From Pelagihabitans sp965238025 (lineage in GTDB: Bacteria; Bacteroidota; Bacteroidia; Flavobacteriales; Flavobacteriaceae): a DNA stretch of 64,000 nucleotides. The notes under the pieces were generated by a model, which had not been told where the DNA came from, searched no databases, and saw only the letters and a program-made list of their open reading frames with translations. The position numbers and the translations under genes were made by a program. Where the stretch lies: NCBI GenBank assembly GCA_965238025.1, contig OZ250162.1:2728001-2792000 (forward strand). Reading direction: 5' to 3'. This document shows, in pieces, positions 8,750 through 16,605 of the stretch. Within the stretch, counting starts at the first letter, position 1, and the number at the start of each line of letters is the position of its first letter.

Positions 8750-8989
8750 ATGTTCGTTTATATATTGTATAGCGAAAAACGTTCAAAGTATTACGTGGGT
8801 CAAACCGCTGATATTGATAAAAGATTGAAAAGACATAACCTAGGAATTGTTCGTTCAACAAAAACAGGGATTCCTTGGGTATTAGTTTTGCAAATGGAGG
8901 TTTTAACTCGGTCTGAAGCGATGCTTTTAGAACGAAAAATTAAAAAGAGAGGAGCAAAACGTTTTTTAGATAGCCATTTCGGGGTGTAG
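8750..8989 (+). CDS. Small GIY-YIG endonuclease-family protein
   Basis: The 79-residue single-domain protein has the GIY-YIG signature as VYILYS (residues 3-8) and YYVGQT (14-19), a conserved Arg/Lys-rich helix DIDKRLKRH and the catalytic Glu region AMLLERKIK (Glu61). GIY-YIG domains are metal-dependent nucleases; stand-alone versions (UPF0213/YhbQ-like) have poorly known roles. Its last codons and stop overlap the first 10 nt of tRNA-Pro, so its C terminus FGV is encoded by tRNA sequence. It lies between a partial and a complete tRNA-Pro, an arrangement that suggests insertion into the tRNA gene with regeneration of the target. Confidence 0.88.
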   Translation: MFVYILYSEKRSKYYVGQTADIDKRLKRHNLGIVRSTKTGIPWVLVLQMEVLTRSEAMLLERKIKKRGAKRFLDSHFGV

Positions 8990-9054
8990 CGTAGCCCGGT
9001 TATCGCGCCGCGTTTGGGACGCGGAGGTCGCAGGTTCGAATCCTGCCACCCCGA
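8980..9054 (+). tRNA. tRNA-Pro (anticodon TGG)
   Basis: The 75-nt gene has acceptor stem CGGGGTG/CACCCCG, anticodon stem CCGCG/CGCGG with loop TTTGGGA, and T arm CAGGTTCGAATCCTG. The discriminator is A; CCA is not encoded. Its 5' end overlaps the 3' end of the GIY-YIG gene, so the two are probably on one transcript. Confidence 0.97.
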
Positions 9055-9063
9055 CAAAGAAAA

Positions 9064-9092
9064 ATCCAATCACGAAAGTGATTGGATTTTTT
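9064..9092 (+). terminator. Rho-independent terminator of the tRNA island
   Basis: Perfect stem ATCCAATCAC/GTGATTGGAT closed by a GAAA tetraloop, followed by a run of T residues. It begins 10 nt after tRNA-Pro. Confidence 0.95.
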
Positions 9093-9686
9093 GTTTTTAT
9101 AGCGTAGTGCTGCAAGCACTTAAGCAGTAAAAATAAAAAATACAAACAGGCGATAGCCTGTGTCGGATATTCTTGAGCACCGACCCGAATACAGGTTCAA
9201 CAAAGTTAATCCTGTCAGCCCGATTAAACACTTTTCAAGTGTAATCAAACAACGCTAATTAATTGATTAATAGGGTTTTTTAGTTACCTTGCATTCATAT
9301 GATATCATCTGAAACCGCCTTTTGGTGTGCAATTCGGTGTGCAAATTGCATAAAATTTTGGGGTGTCATTTTTGATTTTCATTTTTTGCCATTCTGCTAG
9401 GTTATTTCCATTTAGAACTTAGCATACCCAGACAATGAACTATATACGTCTTAAGTTTGATTCTCTTTAAATAGGTGTAATAATCAGGAAGAAGAAAAGA
9501 GAGAATTAAGGTTAGTATACGTGGTGAAACTTAAGACTTCGACAATCCTCAGGTCTCGGGAATAATCCTCACTTTTTTACTGCTCAGATCACGTTCAGTT
9601 CTTTGAGACCTTTGATTTCATTTTCAAATTCTTGTAATGCATTTTTTCCATTGATTAACCTCTGTATATAAATCTGACTTACTGAT
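9093..9686. other. Gene-free hairpin-rich spacer
   Basis: About 590 bp without a convincing gene. The left part holds several short perfect inverted repeats: AGTGC/GCACT (9106-9120), ACAGGC-GATA-GCCTGT (9146-9161), GTCGG/CCGAC (9162-9184), ACAGG/CCTGT (9191-9215) and CACTT-TTC-AAGTG (9229-9241). A direct repeat GGTGTGCAA occurs at 9324-9332 and 9336-9344. On the minus strand, about 9584-9690 stays open and would read like a protein C terminus (QRLINGKNALQEF), possibly a gene remnant downstream of the dehydrogenase; there is no start codon. This looks like decayed accessory DNA next to a tRNA. Confidence 0.45.
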
Positions 9687-11171
9687 TTAAATTATGTGCT
9701 GGATCATTTTATGGATATTATTATTTTTATATAATTCCAATAACATAGCAGTGTAGATTCCGGTAAAATTGTTGTTTTTTGCAAGATTACCAAACAGGCT
9801 TTCTCGCTTAATAAAAGCTAAGGAGTCATTTTTTGTTTCTGACGCCGCATTGTGCAATTCGTCACGCATTGCATCTATAATTTTCAGTGCTTGTCCGTTC
9901 TGGTCTGTTTCTTTATCACTATAGTAGCACCAAGCTGCTAAGACCAAGGTGGCGAATTTGATGCTTCTTCCTTTTGCCAAATTTTCATTTATGGTTGGGA
10001 TTAAAAACTTAGGTAGTTTGGCAGAGCTTTCCGAGCAAATACGGCCGACGCTGTCTTTGATATTAGGGTTGGCAAAACGTTCTAAGAGACTGTCTTTGTA
10101 GTCCTCTAAATTAATGCCGTCAATGCCACCTAAAATAGGCGTGGCTTCTTCATCCAAAAAGGCTCGTAAGTAGTTCGCAAAGACTTCATCTTCTACACAA
10201 GCATTGATGGTTGGGTGTCCATGAATCGCTCCCAAAATTCCCAAAACTGAATGCCCTGCATTTAGGAGTCTTAATTTCATTTTCTCATACGGCCCTACAT
10301 CAGGGACAAATTGTACGCCTACTTTTTCAAAGGCAGGTCGTCCGTCCGAGAATTTATCTTCTACCACCCATTGTATAAAAGGTTCGCAAGTCACTGGCCA
10401 TGTATCGACTATACCATAATTTTTAGCTAGAGTGTCGATATCTGCTTTGGCCGTTACTGGCGTAATACGGTCAACCATACTATTGGGAAAGCAGACTTCT
10501 TGTGCAATCCAATTTGCCAAGTCCTCATCTTGCACTTTGGCAAAAGCTAAAAGCATCTTACGCATCATATCTCCGTTATGTTCGATATTATCACAAGACA
10601 AAATGGTAAAAGCAGGTAATCCTTCATCGCGACGTCTTTTAAGGGCAGCCGTTAAAAAACCATATATGGTTATTGGATCTTGCGGGTGGCGTAGTTCATG
10701 TTGTATGTCGGGGTGGGTAAAATTGAATTTTCCAGTAGTAGGGTTGAAATTATAACCTCCCTCCGTAATGGTCAGCGATACTATCTTCGTGTCAGCATTT
10801 GCAATACGGGCTATAACTCGTTCAGGGTTAGTGGTTCCCATTTCAAAGTCAACTATCGACCCAATTACTTCGGGTTCGATTTTTCCGTTAGGATGCTTAA
10901 CCATAAGCGTATAAAGATGGTCTTGCTTTTTTAAAATAGTATGTAGTTTAGTATCTGCTTCGCGTAAACCGATTCCGCAGATTCCCCAGTCTGATGCTTC
11001 CCCCAGCTGTCGTAGTTGGTGCAAATAATACGCTTGATGCGCACGGTGGAATCCGCCAACGCCCACATGTACAATTCCAATTTTATTGTCCGTGCGGTTA
11101 TATACGGGTACGGGCATACGGCTTCCCAATTCTTCTAAATTTTGTTGTTGAAGTTGTATTGGTGTTTTCAT
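9687..11171 (-). CDS. Mannitol 2-dehydrogenase family polyol dehydrogenase
   Basis: The 494-residue product belongs to the long-chain polyol dehydrogenase family (NAD-binding domain, then C-terminal mannitol dehydrogenase domain). It matches the pattern of bacterial mannitol 2-dehydrogenase (D-mannitol + NAD to fructose): VGVGGFHRAHQAYY, LSCDNIEHNG, MVDRITP, and the catalytic constellation K-x4-N-x2-H in MKLRLLNAGH (Lys299, Asn304, His307). Fructuronate reductase (UxuB) is the main alternative, and either fits brown-algal substrates. The start at 11171 is chosen because the ATG overlaps the stop of the upstream permease (TAATG), implying translational coupling; an upstream extension to 11213 uses a non-ATG codon. 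Confidence 0.88.
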   Translation of the reverse strand: MKTPIQLQQQNLEELGSRMPVPVYNRTDNKIGIVHVGVGGFHRAHQAYYLHQLRQLGEASDWGICGIGLREADTKLHTILKKQDHLYTLMVKHPNGKIEPEVIGSIVDFEMGTTNPERVIARIANADTKIVSLTITEGGYNFNPTTGKFNFTHPDIQHELRHPQDPITIYGFLTAALKRRRDEGLPAFTILSCDNIEHNGDMMRKMLLAFAKVQDEDLANWIAQEVCFPNSMVDRITPVTAKADIDTLAKNYGIVDTWPVTCEPFIQWVVEDKFSDGRPAFEKVGVQFVPDVGPYEKMKLRLLNAGHSVLGILGAIHGHPTINACVEDEVFANYLRAFLDEEATPILGGIDGINLEDYKDSLLERFANPNIKDSVGRICSESSAKLPKFLIPTINENLAKGRSIKFATLVLAAWCYYSDKETDQNGQALKIIDAMRDELHNAASETKNDSLAFIKRESLFGNLAKNNNFTGIYTAMLLELYKNNNIHKMIQHII

Positions 11172-12892
11172 TAATGTGTTACCGTTTTTGATTTTCCACG
11201 TTTGAGCGCCCAATAGGCTAGTACAAAATAAATGATGGTACTGATGAAAGCATAGGTGTAAAAGAGTTGCCGATTTTCGATATAATCTGATTCTGTAGCG
11301 CTACCGAACATCACATTACAAGCCAACACCAAAGTGGCCACCAAGGCCAAAATGGCTATGAATTTTAATAGTTTAGAGAATAGAGAAGCATCCTTAGAAA
11401 TAACAGGCTCTTTTTTTGCTTGCTGCTCTTGAAAACGTTCAATCGTTTCTTTCCGAACTTCTTCTTCTTTTGCTTCCTCCGGATAGTCCTGTTTCGCCCC
11501 GTATTTAGATGCAAGTAGTGTATACACCGCTATGGTAAAAAACCATGTCGGGATAAATAGATAATAAAAGGAGATTACATCCAGCGCATTCAAGCCAAAA
11601 CCGAAGACCAAGCCCAAGGCCCAAGAGGCAACGGCGGGCATGCTAAAGGTCAGTTTGCGGTACGAAGACCAATAGCGCGTAAAGCCAATTCTAGGGAAAA
11701 TCTGGTGCTCGGCAAACACGATCGCCCCTACAGGAACGACCAGCAACCCTGCATAGGTCAGTAGCGGCAGTATTTGTGAAAAAACAAAAGGGAAACAGGC
11801 GATGGCTACGGTGATCACACCAACCACAATGGTTGTTTTCTTACGTGAATGATCGAAAAAAATGGCTTGTGCGGCTAAACCTGCTCTGTACAAATTCGTA
11901 ATCGCGGTCGTCCAACCGGCAACAATAACAATTACAAAACCGGACCAACCTAGAGCGTAATAGGCCACATCACCTGGATCGAGTTCAATGATTGATTTTC
12001 CTAATATGACGGCGGCGCCGGCACCCATGATTCCGGCAGCTATCCATGCCACATAATGACCGAACATCATACCTGTACTAGTGGCATATCCGTAGTTTTT
12101 CTTTTTGGCAAAACGCAGAAGAGCCATATCGATCAATCCGAAATGAGTAATGGTATTGGCTGCCCAACCAAAGCCAATGACCTCGACCAATCCTATTCCG
12201 GGTTCGCCATCGCTGTTAATTCCTGTCCAGATACTCTGGTCGCCGAGGGTCATAAAATCAGCCCATCCAGCTGGTAGAGTTTTATCCAATACGTCTAAAG
12301 ACAAGGCAGGGAGTAGCACCATAGCGCCACTTGTAAACATCACAAAGAGCCAAGGGGCGCAGATACCCGAGAACTCGGAAACGGCATTAAAGCCATACAG
12401 CGCGATAGACACCACAACGATGCCTACAGCCAAAACAATCAATATAAACCAAGCATTGGTGGGGTACCAATTGAGCTGCGCGGGAATATCAAAAGCAAAG
12501 CGAACCGCTGTTGATGAGACCGTGATCATCGCGGCCGAAATCACGGAAAAGATAACCACATTGGCCCAGTTGTAAAGCTTGGTCATCGAGTCGCCGGCAA
12601 TCTTATTCAGATAGGTATAGAGGCTTAAGCGGGTATCAACGGCAATAGGGGAGGTGATGAACCTCCAGCTCAGAACAGCTAGAATATTACCAATCAGAAG
12701 ACCGAGGATGATATCCATTGTCTTGGCACCAAGCGCCACAAAAGTTGCTCCGATTACAAACTCTGTAGCCGCCACATGTTCGGCAGCGTAGAGGCCCGCA
12801 AAATGGGTCCAATCGTGTAATTTGTGTTTAGCGACGGGTAATTGTTCTTCGTCTAGATTTTCAAATTGTTGGAAGTTTGTATTTTCCTGCAT
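11171..12892 (-). CDS. NCS1-like (purine-cytosine permease family) transporter
   Basis: The 573-residue integral membrane protein has about 12 helices in the NCS1 fold and two extra C-terminal helices (about 510-530 and 545-565) joined by a charged, coiled-coil-like linker rich in Glu/Lys (about 465-495). Early sequence HKLHDWTHFAGLYAAEHVAATEF and the TM regions resemble CodB-type cation symporters for nucleobases or hydantoins. It is the first gene of a coupled pair with the polyol dehydrogenase, so the substrate may be a polyol or related algal compound rather than a nucleobase; this is inference from context only. Confidence 0.82.
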   Translation of the reverse strand: MQENTNFQQFENLDEEQLPVAKHKLHDWTHFAGLYAAEHVAATEFVIGATFVALGAKTMDIILGLLIGNILAVLSWRFITSPIAVDTRLSLYTYLNKIAGDSMTKLYNWANVVIFSVISAAMITVSSTAVRFAFDIPAQLNWYPTNAWFILIVLAVGIVVVSIALYGFNAVSEFSGICAPWLFVMFTSGAMVLLPALSLDVLDKTLPAGWADFMTLGDQSIWTGINSDGEPGIGLVEVIGFGWAANTITHFGLIDMALLRFAKKKNYGYATSTGMMFGHYVAWIAAGIMGAGAAVILGKSIIELDPGDVAYYALGWSGFVIVIVAGWTTAITNLYRAGLAAQAIFFDHSRKKTTIVVGVITVAIACFPFVFSQILPLLTYAGLLVVPVGAIVFAEHQIFPRIGFTRYWSSYRKLTFSMPAVASWALGLVFGFGLNALDVISFYYLFIPTWFFTIAVYTLLASKYGAKQDYPEEAKEEEVRKETIERFQEQQAKKEPVISKDASLFSKLLKFIAILALVATLVLACNVMFGSATESDYIENRQLFYTYAFISTIIYFVLAYWALKRGKSKTVTH

Positions 12893-13229
12893 GTTTGTTT
12901 AATTGTATAATGGTTGTCTTGTAGGCTACTATTAATATGATTAAATGCATGCCAACGTTTCGGCTATGATACGCTCCGGATATTTCCGTAAGAAAGAGTT
13001 CGTCGCATCCTTAACCTTTTATAAAGCTACGGATTTCCGCTTAGGAAATCCGACCACAATGGATTATAGGTAATGTTAGTTGTAGTTTTTAGAATTCGGT
13101 TAATCATTCAAGAAATAAACTTTAAAATGTGGATAATTATCGTATTACAATACTTAATTTAATTCTGAAACCCCGACAAAAGCCAGTTCGTTTTTTGAGC
13201 TGGCTTTCCTGTTTTAGGGTTTTATCGTT
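12893..13229. other. Spacer upstream of the permease operon
   Basis: About 340 bp without a gene. It holds a perfect 9-bp hairpin CGGATTTCC-GCTTA-GGAAATCCG at 13030-13052, with a related half-site GGATATTTCCG about 50 bp to the left, and the RraA terminator at its right edge. The minus-strand permease promoter must lie here, but I see no clean TAnnTTTG box. Confidence 0.4.
13179..13207 (-). terminator. Terminator of the RraA-family gene
   Basis: An 11-pair stem AAAGCCAGTTC/GAGCTGGCTTT with one G-T pair and loop GTTTTTT lies 22 bp past the stop of the minus-strand gene. Read on the minus strand it is followed by TTTTG, a short U-tract. Confidence 0.7.
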
Positions 13230-13943
13230 TCAGGATTTATTTTTCCAATCCTCAAATTCAGATTTTATCTTATTATCCGTGAGCGGGTAAAGTCCAATGA
13301 CGGATTTTCCAGCCGCTACTTTTTCTAGGACAAACGTTTCATATAAGGTCATTTGCAAACACTCATCTGCAACCTCGTCAACAATGTCTGATGGAATGAC
13401 CATAACTCCATCGTCATCGCCGACAATCATATCCCCAGGAAAAACGGCTACATCACCGCAACCAATGGGGTCATTTATGGCAATGGCCTGATGTAAGGTC
13501 AAATTCGTAGGGGCCGATGGTCTATTATGATAAGACGGAATGTCTAAATCAGCTATTTCGGCCGAATCTCGAAAGCCACCATCCGTTACGATTCCGGCGA
13601 CTCCTCTTAACATTAGCCTTGTTGCCAAAATGGAGCCAGCCGAAGCAGCTCTGGCATCTTTTCTACTATCAATAACCAACACAGCACCTTCGGGGCATTC
13701 CTCTACCGCAACTCTTTGTAGATGTTTGGGGTCTTTAAAGACTGTTATTGGATTCAGGTCTTCCCGGGCAGGTATGTATCGAAGGGTATAAGCTTCTCCC
13801 ACCATTGTTGGTTTACCAAGTTTCAGTGGTTTTACCTTTTGAATGAATTGATTCTTAAGGCCTTTTTTGAACAAACAGGTCGCAATTGTAGCCGTACTCA
13901 CTTTTCTTAATTTTTCTATTGTCGGATTGGTCCCTGCACCCAT
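13230..13943 (-). CDS. RraA family protein (HMG/CHA aldolase or RraA-like)
   Basis: The 237-residue product has the RraA/4-hydroxy-4-methyl-2-oxoglutarate aldolase fold. Visible motifs are VLVIDSRKD, the R-D motif in TDGGFRDS that binds substrate/metal in aldolase members, and GDMIVGDDDGVMVIP. Enzymatic members cleave hydroxy-oxo acids to pyruvate; others regulate RNase E, which is less likely because the R-D motif is intact and the neighbours are catabolic. It is divergent from the PL7 lyase; its start is about 66 bp from the operator, so the same regulator might affect it. Confidence 0.83.
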   Translation of the reverse strand: MGAGTNPTIEKLRKVSTATIATCLFKKGLKNQFIQKVKPLKLGKPTMVGEAYTLRYIPAREDLNPITVFKDPKHLQRVAVEECPEGAVLVIDSRKDARAASAGSILATRLMLRGVAGIVTDGGFRDSAEIADLDIPSYHNRPSAPTNLTLHQAIAINDPIGCGDVAVFPGDMIVGDDDGVMVIPSDIVDEVADECLQMTLYETFVLEKVAAGKSVIGLYPLTDNKIKSEFEDWKNKS

Positions 13944-13980
13944 TGGCTTGTTTTTTAAACTATAGATTTTTCGCTAAAAA

Positions 13981-14011
13981 TTTGGAAGTCTTACAAATAT
14001 AACTATTTTTG
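13981..14011 (+). promoter_or_regulatory. Promoter of the PL7-kdgF-SDR operon
   Basis: TTTG at 13981-13984 and a perfect -7 box TATTTTTG at 14004-14011, with the canonical 19-bp spacer. The last bases of the -7 box are shared with the operator that follows. Confidence 0.75.
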
Positions 14012-14033
14012 GTAAACCAAACTGGTTAACCAA
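14009..14033. promoter_or_regulatory. GntR/AusR-type operator, site 1
   Basis: Two adjacent near-palindromes, TTGGTAAACCAA (14009-14020) and CTGGTTAACCAA (14022-14033), one base apart. The same double box is found at 17481 and 22542, always starting inside the final TTG of the -7 element, so a bound repressor would block RNA polymerase. Confidence 0.8.
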
Positions 14034-14143
14034 TTTAAACAAACATGTGTTTTGCTTTCGTTTACGGCTTTATTTTTCGCTCAACGGTATCAAACCTTTT
14101 TTATTAAGCAACATTTCAAACTAGGAATCAACATTTAAACAAT

Positions 14144-16195
14144 ATGAATTTCAAAATATCTCAATCGGCCACTACGATATATATTATAATGATAGGTGCT
14201 TTCTTGTTGTTGAATAGTTGCAAGGATAAAAAACACGATGTCTCTAAAACGGCTGAAAAAGCGTCTAGCGGGATTGTTGCAAATGACATCATACCATTCT
14301 TTAAACATTGGAATTTAATTTTAGGCGATGGTTCTAATGTAGGCCAAGCAACTGACTTTGAAAACAAGAATTTCTTCTATACTACAGGAGATGACAATGG
14401 CGACTGGGTGGTATTTAAGTCGCCCAATGCAGGTAACACTCATGGTACATCGAATAACACCAGAACCGAACTGGCGCAATTAAAGAAGTGGACACCAATG
14501 ACCGAGGCTAAAATGAACGCTACTCTTAAGGTAATGAATGTATCGACTACAGGCGATGCTAGCGTTGCATCTACTTATTCGGTGGTGGTTGGTCAGATTC
14601 ACAGTGCGGATGGGCATGAGAATGAACCACTAAAAATATTTTACAAAAAATTTCCTGGTCATACCAAAGGTTCTGTCTTTTGGAATTATGAAATCAATAC
14701 CGCAGGTGAGGATAATTCGAGACGATGGGATTATTCATATCCTATTTGGGGATATGACTTTTCTGTTGTTGGCAATGATGGAAGTTCTTTTCCGCCAGAA
14801 CCCGAAGATGGAATTGCCTTAGATGAAGAATTCAGTTATGAAGTAGAGATTAAGGAAGGTATGATGCATCTCAAATTTACCAGTGAAGGACATGAAACCA
14901 AAACCTTTACTAAAAACCTCATTTCCTCCGAATATGCAGAGCGTTCTAATACCCCAGAACAAGTCAAGAATTTGTTTTTACCAATAGGCCAAGATGGCGT
15001 GGAACGTAAAAATGCCTATGCAGGCGAGGGTCTCTTTTTTAAATTAGGAACTTACAACCAAACGAACGGAAAAGACCCTAAGGTAAATAGGGTATGGTGT
15101 TCTGGGGCCGAGACCCATGGTGGTGATTTACAAAAACAATATGCAGATGGCAATTACGCTGAAGTATGGTTTAAATCGGCAAGTATAGAAATCAGCGATG
15201 ATGCCATATCCAATGCAGGTTATTTTGAAGCTAATGATGGCTTAAGTCAAAAAACGGTGTACCCAAGTGAGGTGATTCCCGCTATAGATAAGTTTAAAAT
15301 ATTGTTGGGAGACGGAAAGACTGTTGAAAACCTTGTTGATTTTGAAGATAAAGATTTTTTCTACACTGTAATTGATGGTACAAGACGTTGGGTAGTTTAT
15401 AAAACACCGAATTCCGGCGTCACTTCAAAAAACTCTAGTAATACGAGAACAGAACTACATGAAAAAAGAGATTGGGTACCAGAAGAGGGAGGTAGGCTAA
15501 CAGGCACCTGCAAGGTCATGCAAGTCTCAACTTCGGGTGATGCAAGGGTTGCTGCCTCCTACTCGGTAGTCGTTGGCCAGATTCATAGCGGTGAAGGCCA
15601 TGAAAATGAACCCCTAAAAATATTTTATAAGAAATTTCCTGGCCACGATAAAGGGTCCGTATTCTGGAATTACGAAATCAATACAGCAGGAGATGATAAT
15701 GCTGGTAGATGGGATTATTCTACGGCCATTTGGGGCAATGACATGTCTGTCATAGGAACATTTAAAAATGATTATCCTGCTGAACCTGTTGATGGAATAG
15801 AATTAGGAGAAGAATTCAGTTATGAAGTAAATGTTTATAAAGGCATTATGTATCTCACATTTAAAAGTGAAGGACATGAGACAAAAACATATACTAAAAA
15901 CCTAATCAAATCGGAGTACGTAAAAAAATCAGACCTACCAGCCCAAGTAAAGGAACTATTTGTACCTATAGGACAAGATGGAACCGAACGTGCAATAGCC
16001 TATAGCGGAGAGTTGAATTATTTTAAACAAGGTGCTTATAACCAAACCAATGGCAAAAGTCCTGAAACAAATATGGTTTGGTATGCAGGGGCGGAAACCT
16101 ATGGAGGTGATATTGCCAAGCAATATGAAAATGGTTGCTATACAGAAGTATGGTTTAGAGATACAACGGTTGGGCCGGGTATAGCACCAAAGTAA
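14144..16195 (+). CDS. Tandem PL7-PL7 alginate lyase lipoprotein
   Basis: The 683-residue lipoprotein (lipobox LLNSC, acylated Cys26) is built of two homologous PL7 (alginate lyase superfamily 2) catalytic modules, about residues 45-350 and 375-675. PL7 enzymes beta-eliminate alginate. Each module keeps the three family motifs: R-T-E-L (Arg107; Arg435), Q-I-H (Gln151/His153; Gln479/His481) and FKxGxYNQ (Tyr304; Tyr632). The modules share long near-identical stretches (for example HENEPLKIFYKKFPGH), which indicates an internal duplication. It is first in an operon with kdgF and an SDR. The lipid anchor suggests the cell surface. Brown-algal alginate is the likely substrate; endo or exo mode is not decidable. 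Confidence 0.92.
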   Translation: MNFKISQSATTIYIIMIGAFLLLNSCKDKKHDVSKTAEKASSGIVANDIIPFFKHWNLILGDGSNVGQATDFENKNFFYTTGDDNGDWVVFKSPNAGNTHGTSNNTRTELAQLKKWTPMTEAKMNATLKVMNVSTTGDASVASTYSVVVGQIHSADGHENEPLKIFYKKFPGHTKGSVFWNYEINTAGEDNSRRWDYSYPIWGYDFSVVGNDGSSFPPEPEDGIALDEEFSYEVEIKEGMMHLKFTSEGHETKTFTKNLISSEYAERSNTPEQVKNLFLPIGQDGVERKNAYAGEGLFFKLGTYNQTNGKDPKVNRVWCSGAETHGGDLQKQYADGNYAEVWFKSASIEISDDAISNAGYFEANDGLSQKTVYPSEVIPAIDKFKILLGDGKTVENLVDFEDKDFFYTVIDGTRRWVVYKTPNSGVTSKNSSNTRTELHEKRDWVPEEGGRLTGTCKVMQVSTSGDARVAASYSVVVGQIHSGEGHENEPLKIFYKKFPGHDKGSVFWNYEINTAGDDNAGRWDYSTAIWGNDMSVIGTFKNDYPAEPVDGIELGEEFSYEVNVYKGIMYLTFKSEGHETKTYTKNLIKSEYVKKSDLPAQVKELFVPIGQDGTERAIAYSGELNYFKQGAYNQTNGKSPETNMVWYAGAETYGGDIAKQYENGCYTEVWFRDTTVGPGIAPK

Positions 16196-16249
16196 ATCGA
16201 ACCTAAATGATTGAGGGCCATATTTAGAACGAATTAATAACAGTATGAT

Positions 16250-16600
16250 ATGAAAACATTTGGAGCAAGTAAAGAATTTATAAAAGGAGAAGATTTAGGG
16301 TGGGAGGTCGTAGGAGAAGGCCTGAAAAGAAAAATAATGGGTTATGACGACAAGATCATGTTGGTCAAAGTCCATTTTGAAGTTGGGGCAATTGGTCAAA
16401 TGCACGAACATTACCACTCCCAAGTTACCTATGTCGAAAGTGGAAGCTTTGATGTAACTATTAACGGAAAAACCCAAACTTTAAAAGGCGGTGATTCCTT
16501 CTATATTCCACCACATGCTATGCACGGAGCTATTTGTACGGGAGCGGGAGTATTAATAGATGTTTTTAGCCCAATTCGGGAAGATTTTATGAATAAATAA
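16250..16600 (+). CDS. kdgF: KdgF-like cupin, unsaturated uronate linearisation
   Basis: A 116-residue single-domain cupin. KdgF converts the 4,5-unsaturated monouronates released by alginate or pectin lyases to the open-chain ketouronate (DEH). Metal ligands are visible in MHEHYHSQ (His52, His54, Gln58) and PPHAMHGA (His89/His92). Its position directly between the lyase and a uronate-type SDR supports the KdgF role over other small cupins. Confidence 0.88.
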   Translation: MKTFGASKEFIKGEDLGWEVVGEGLKRKIMGYDDKIMLVKVHFEVGAIGQMHEHYHSQVTYVESGSFDVTINGKTQTLKGGDSFYIPPHAMHGAICTGAGVLIDVFSPIREDFMNK

Positions 16601-16605
16601 GAATT

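Noticed and set aside
8800..9069. Minus-strand ORF with GWQDSNLRPPRP
   Set aside because: It reads through tRNA-Pro and the GIY-YIG gene in antisense; the peptide is a typical tRNA-derived artefact.
9584..9690. Possible short protein tail (QRLINGKNALQEF) on the minus strand
   Set aside because: It has no start codon and is only about 35 codons long; kept only as a note in the spacer description.
14144..16195. Two separate lyase genes fused by a sequencing error
   Set aside because: The frame is continuous through the linker, only one lipobox exists and the second module has no signal peptide, so a true tandem protein is more likely.
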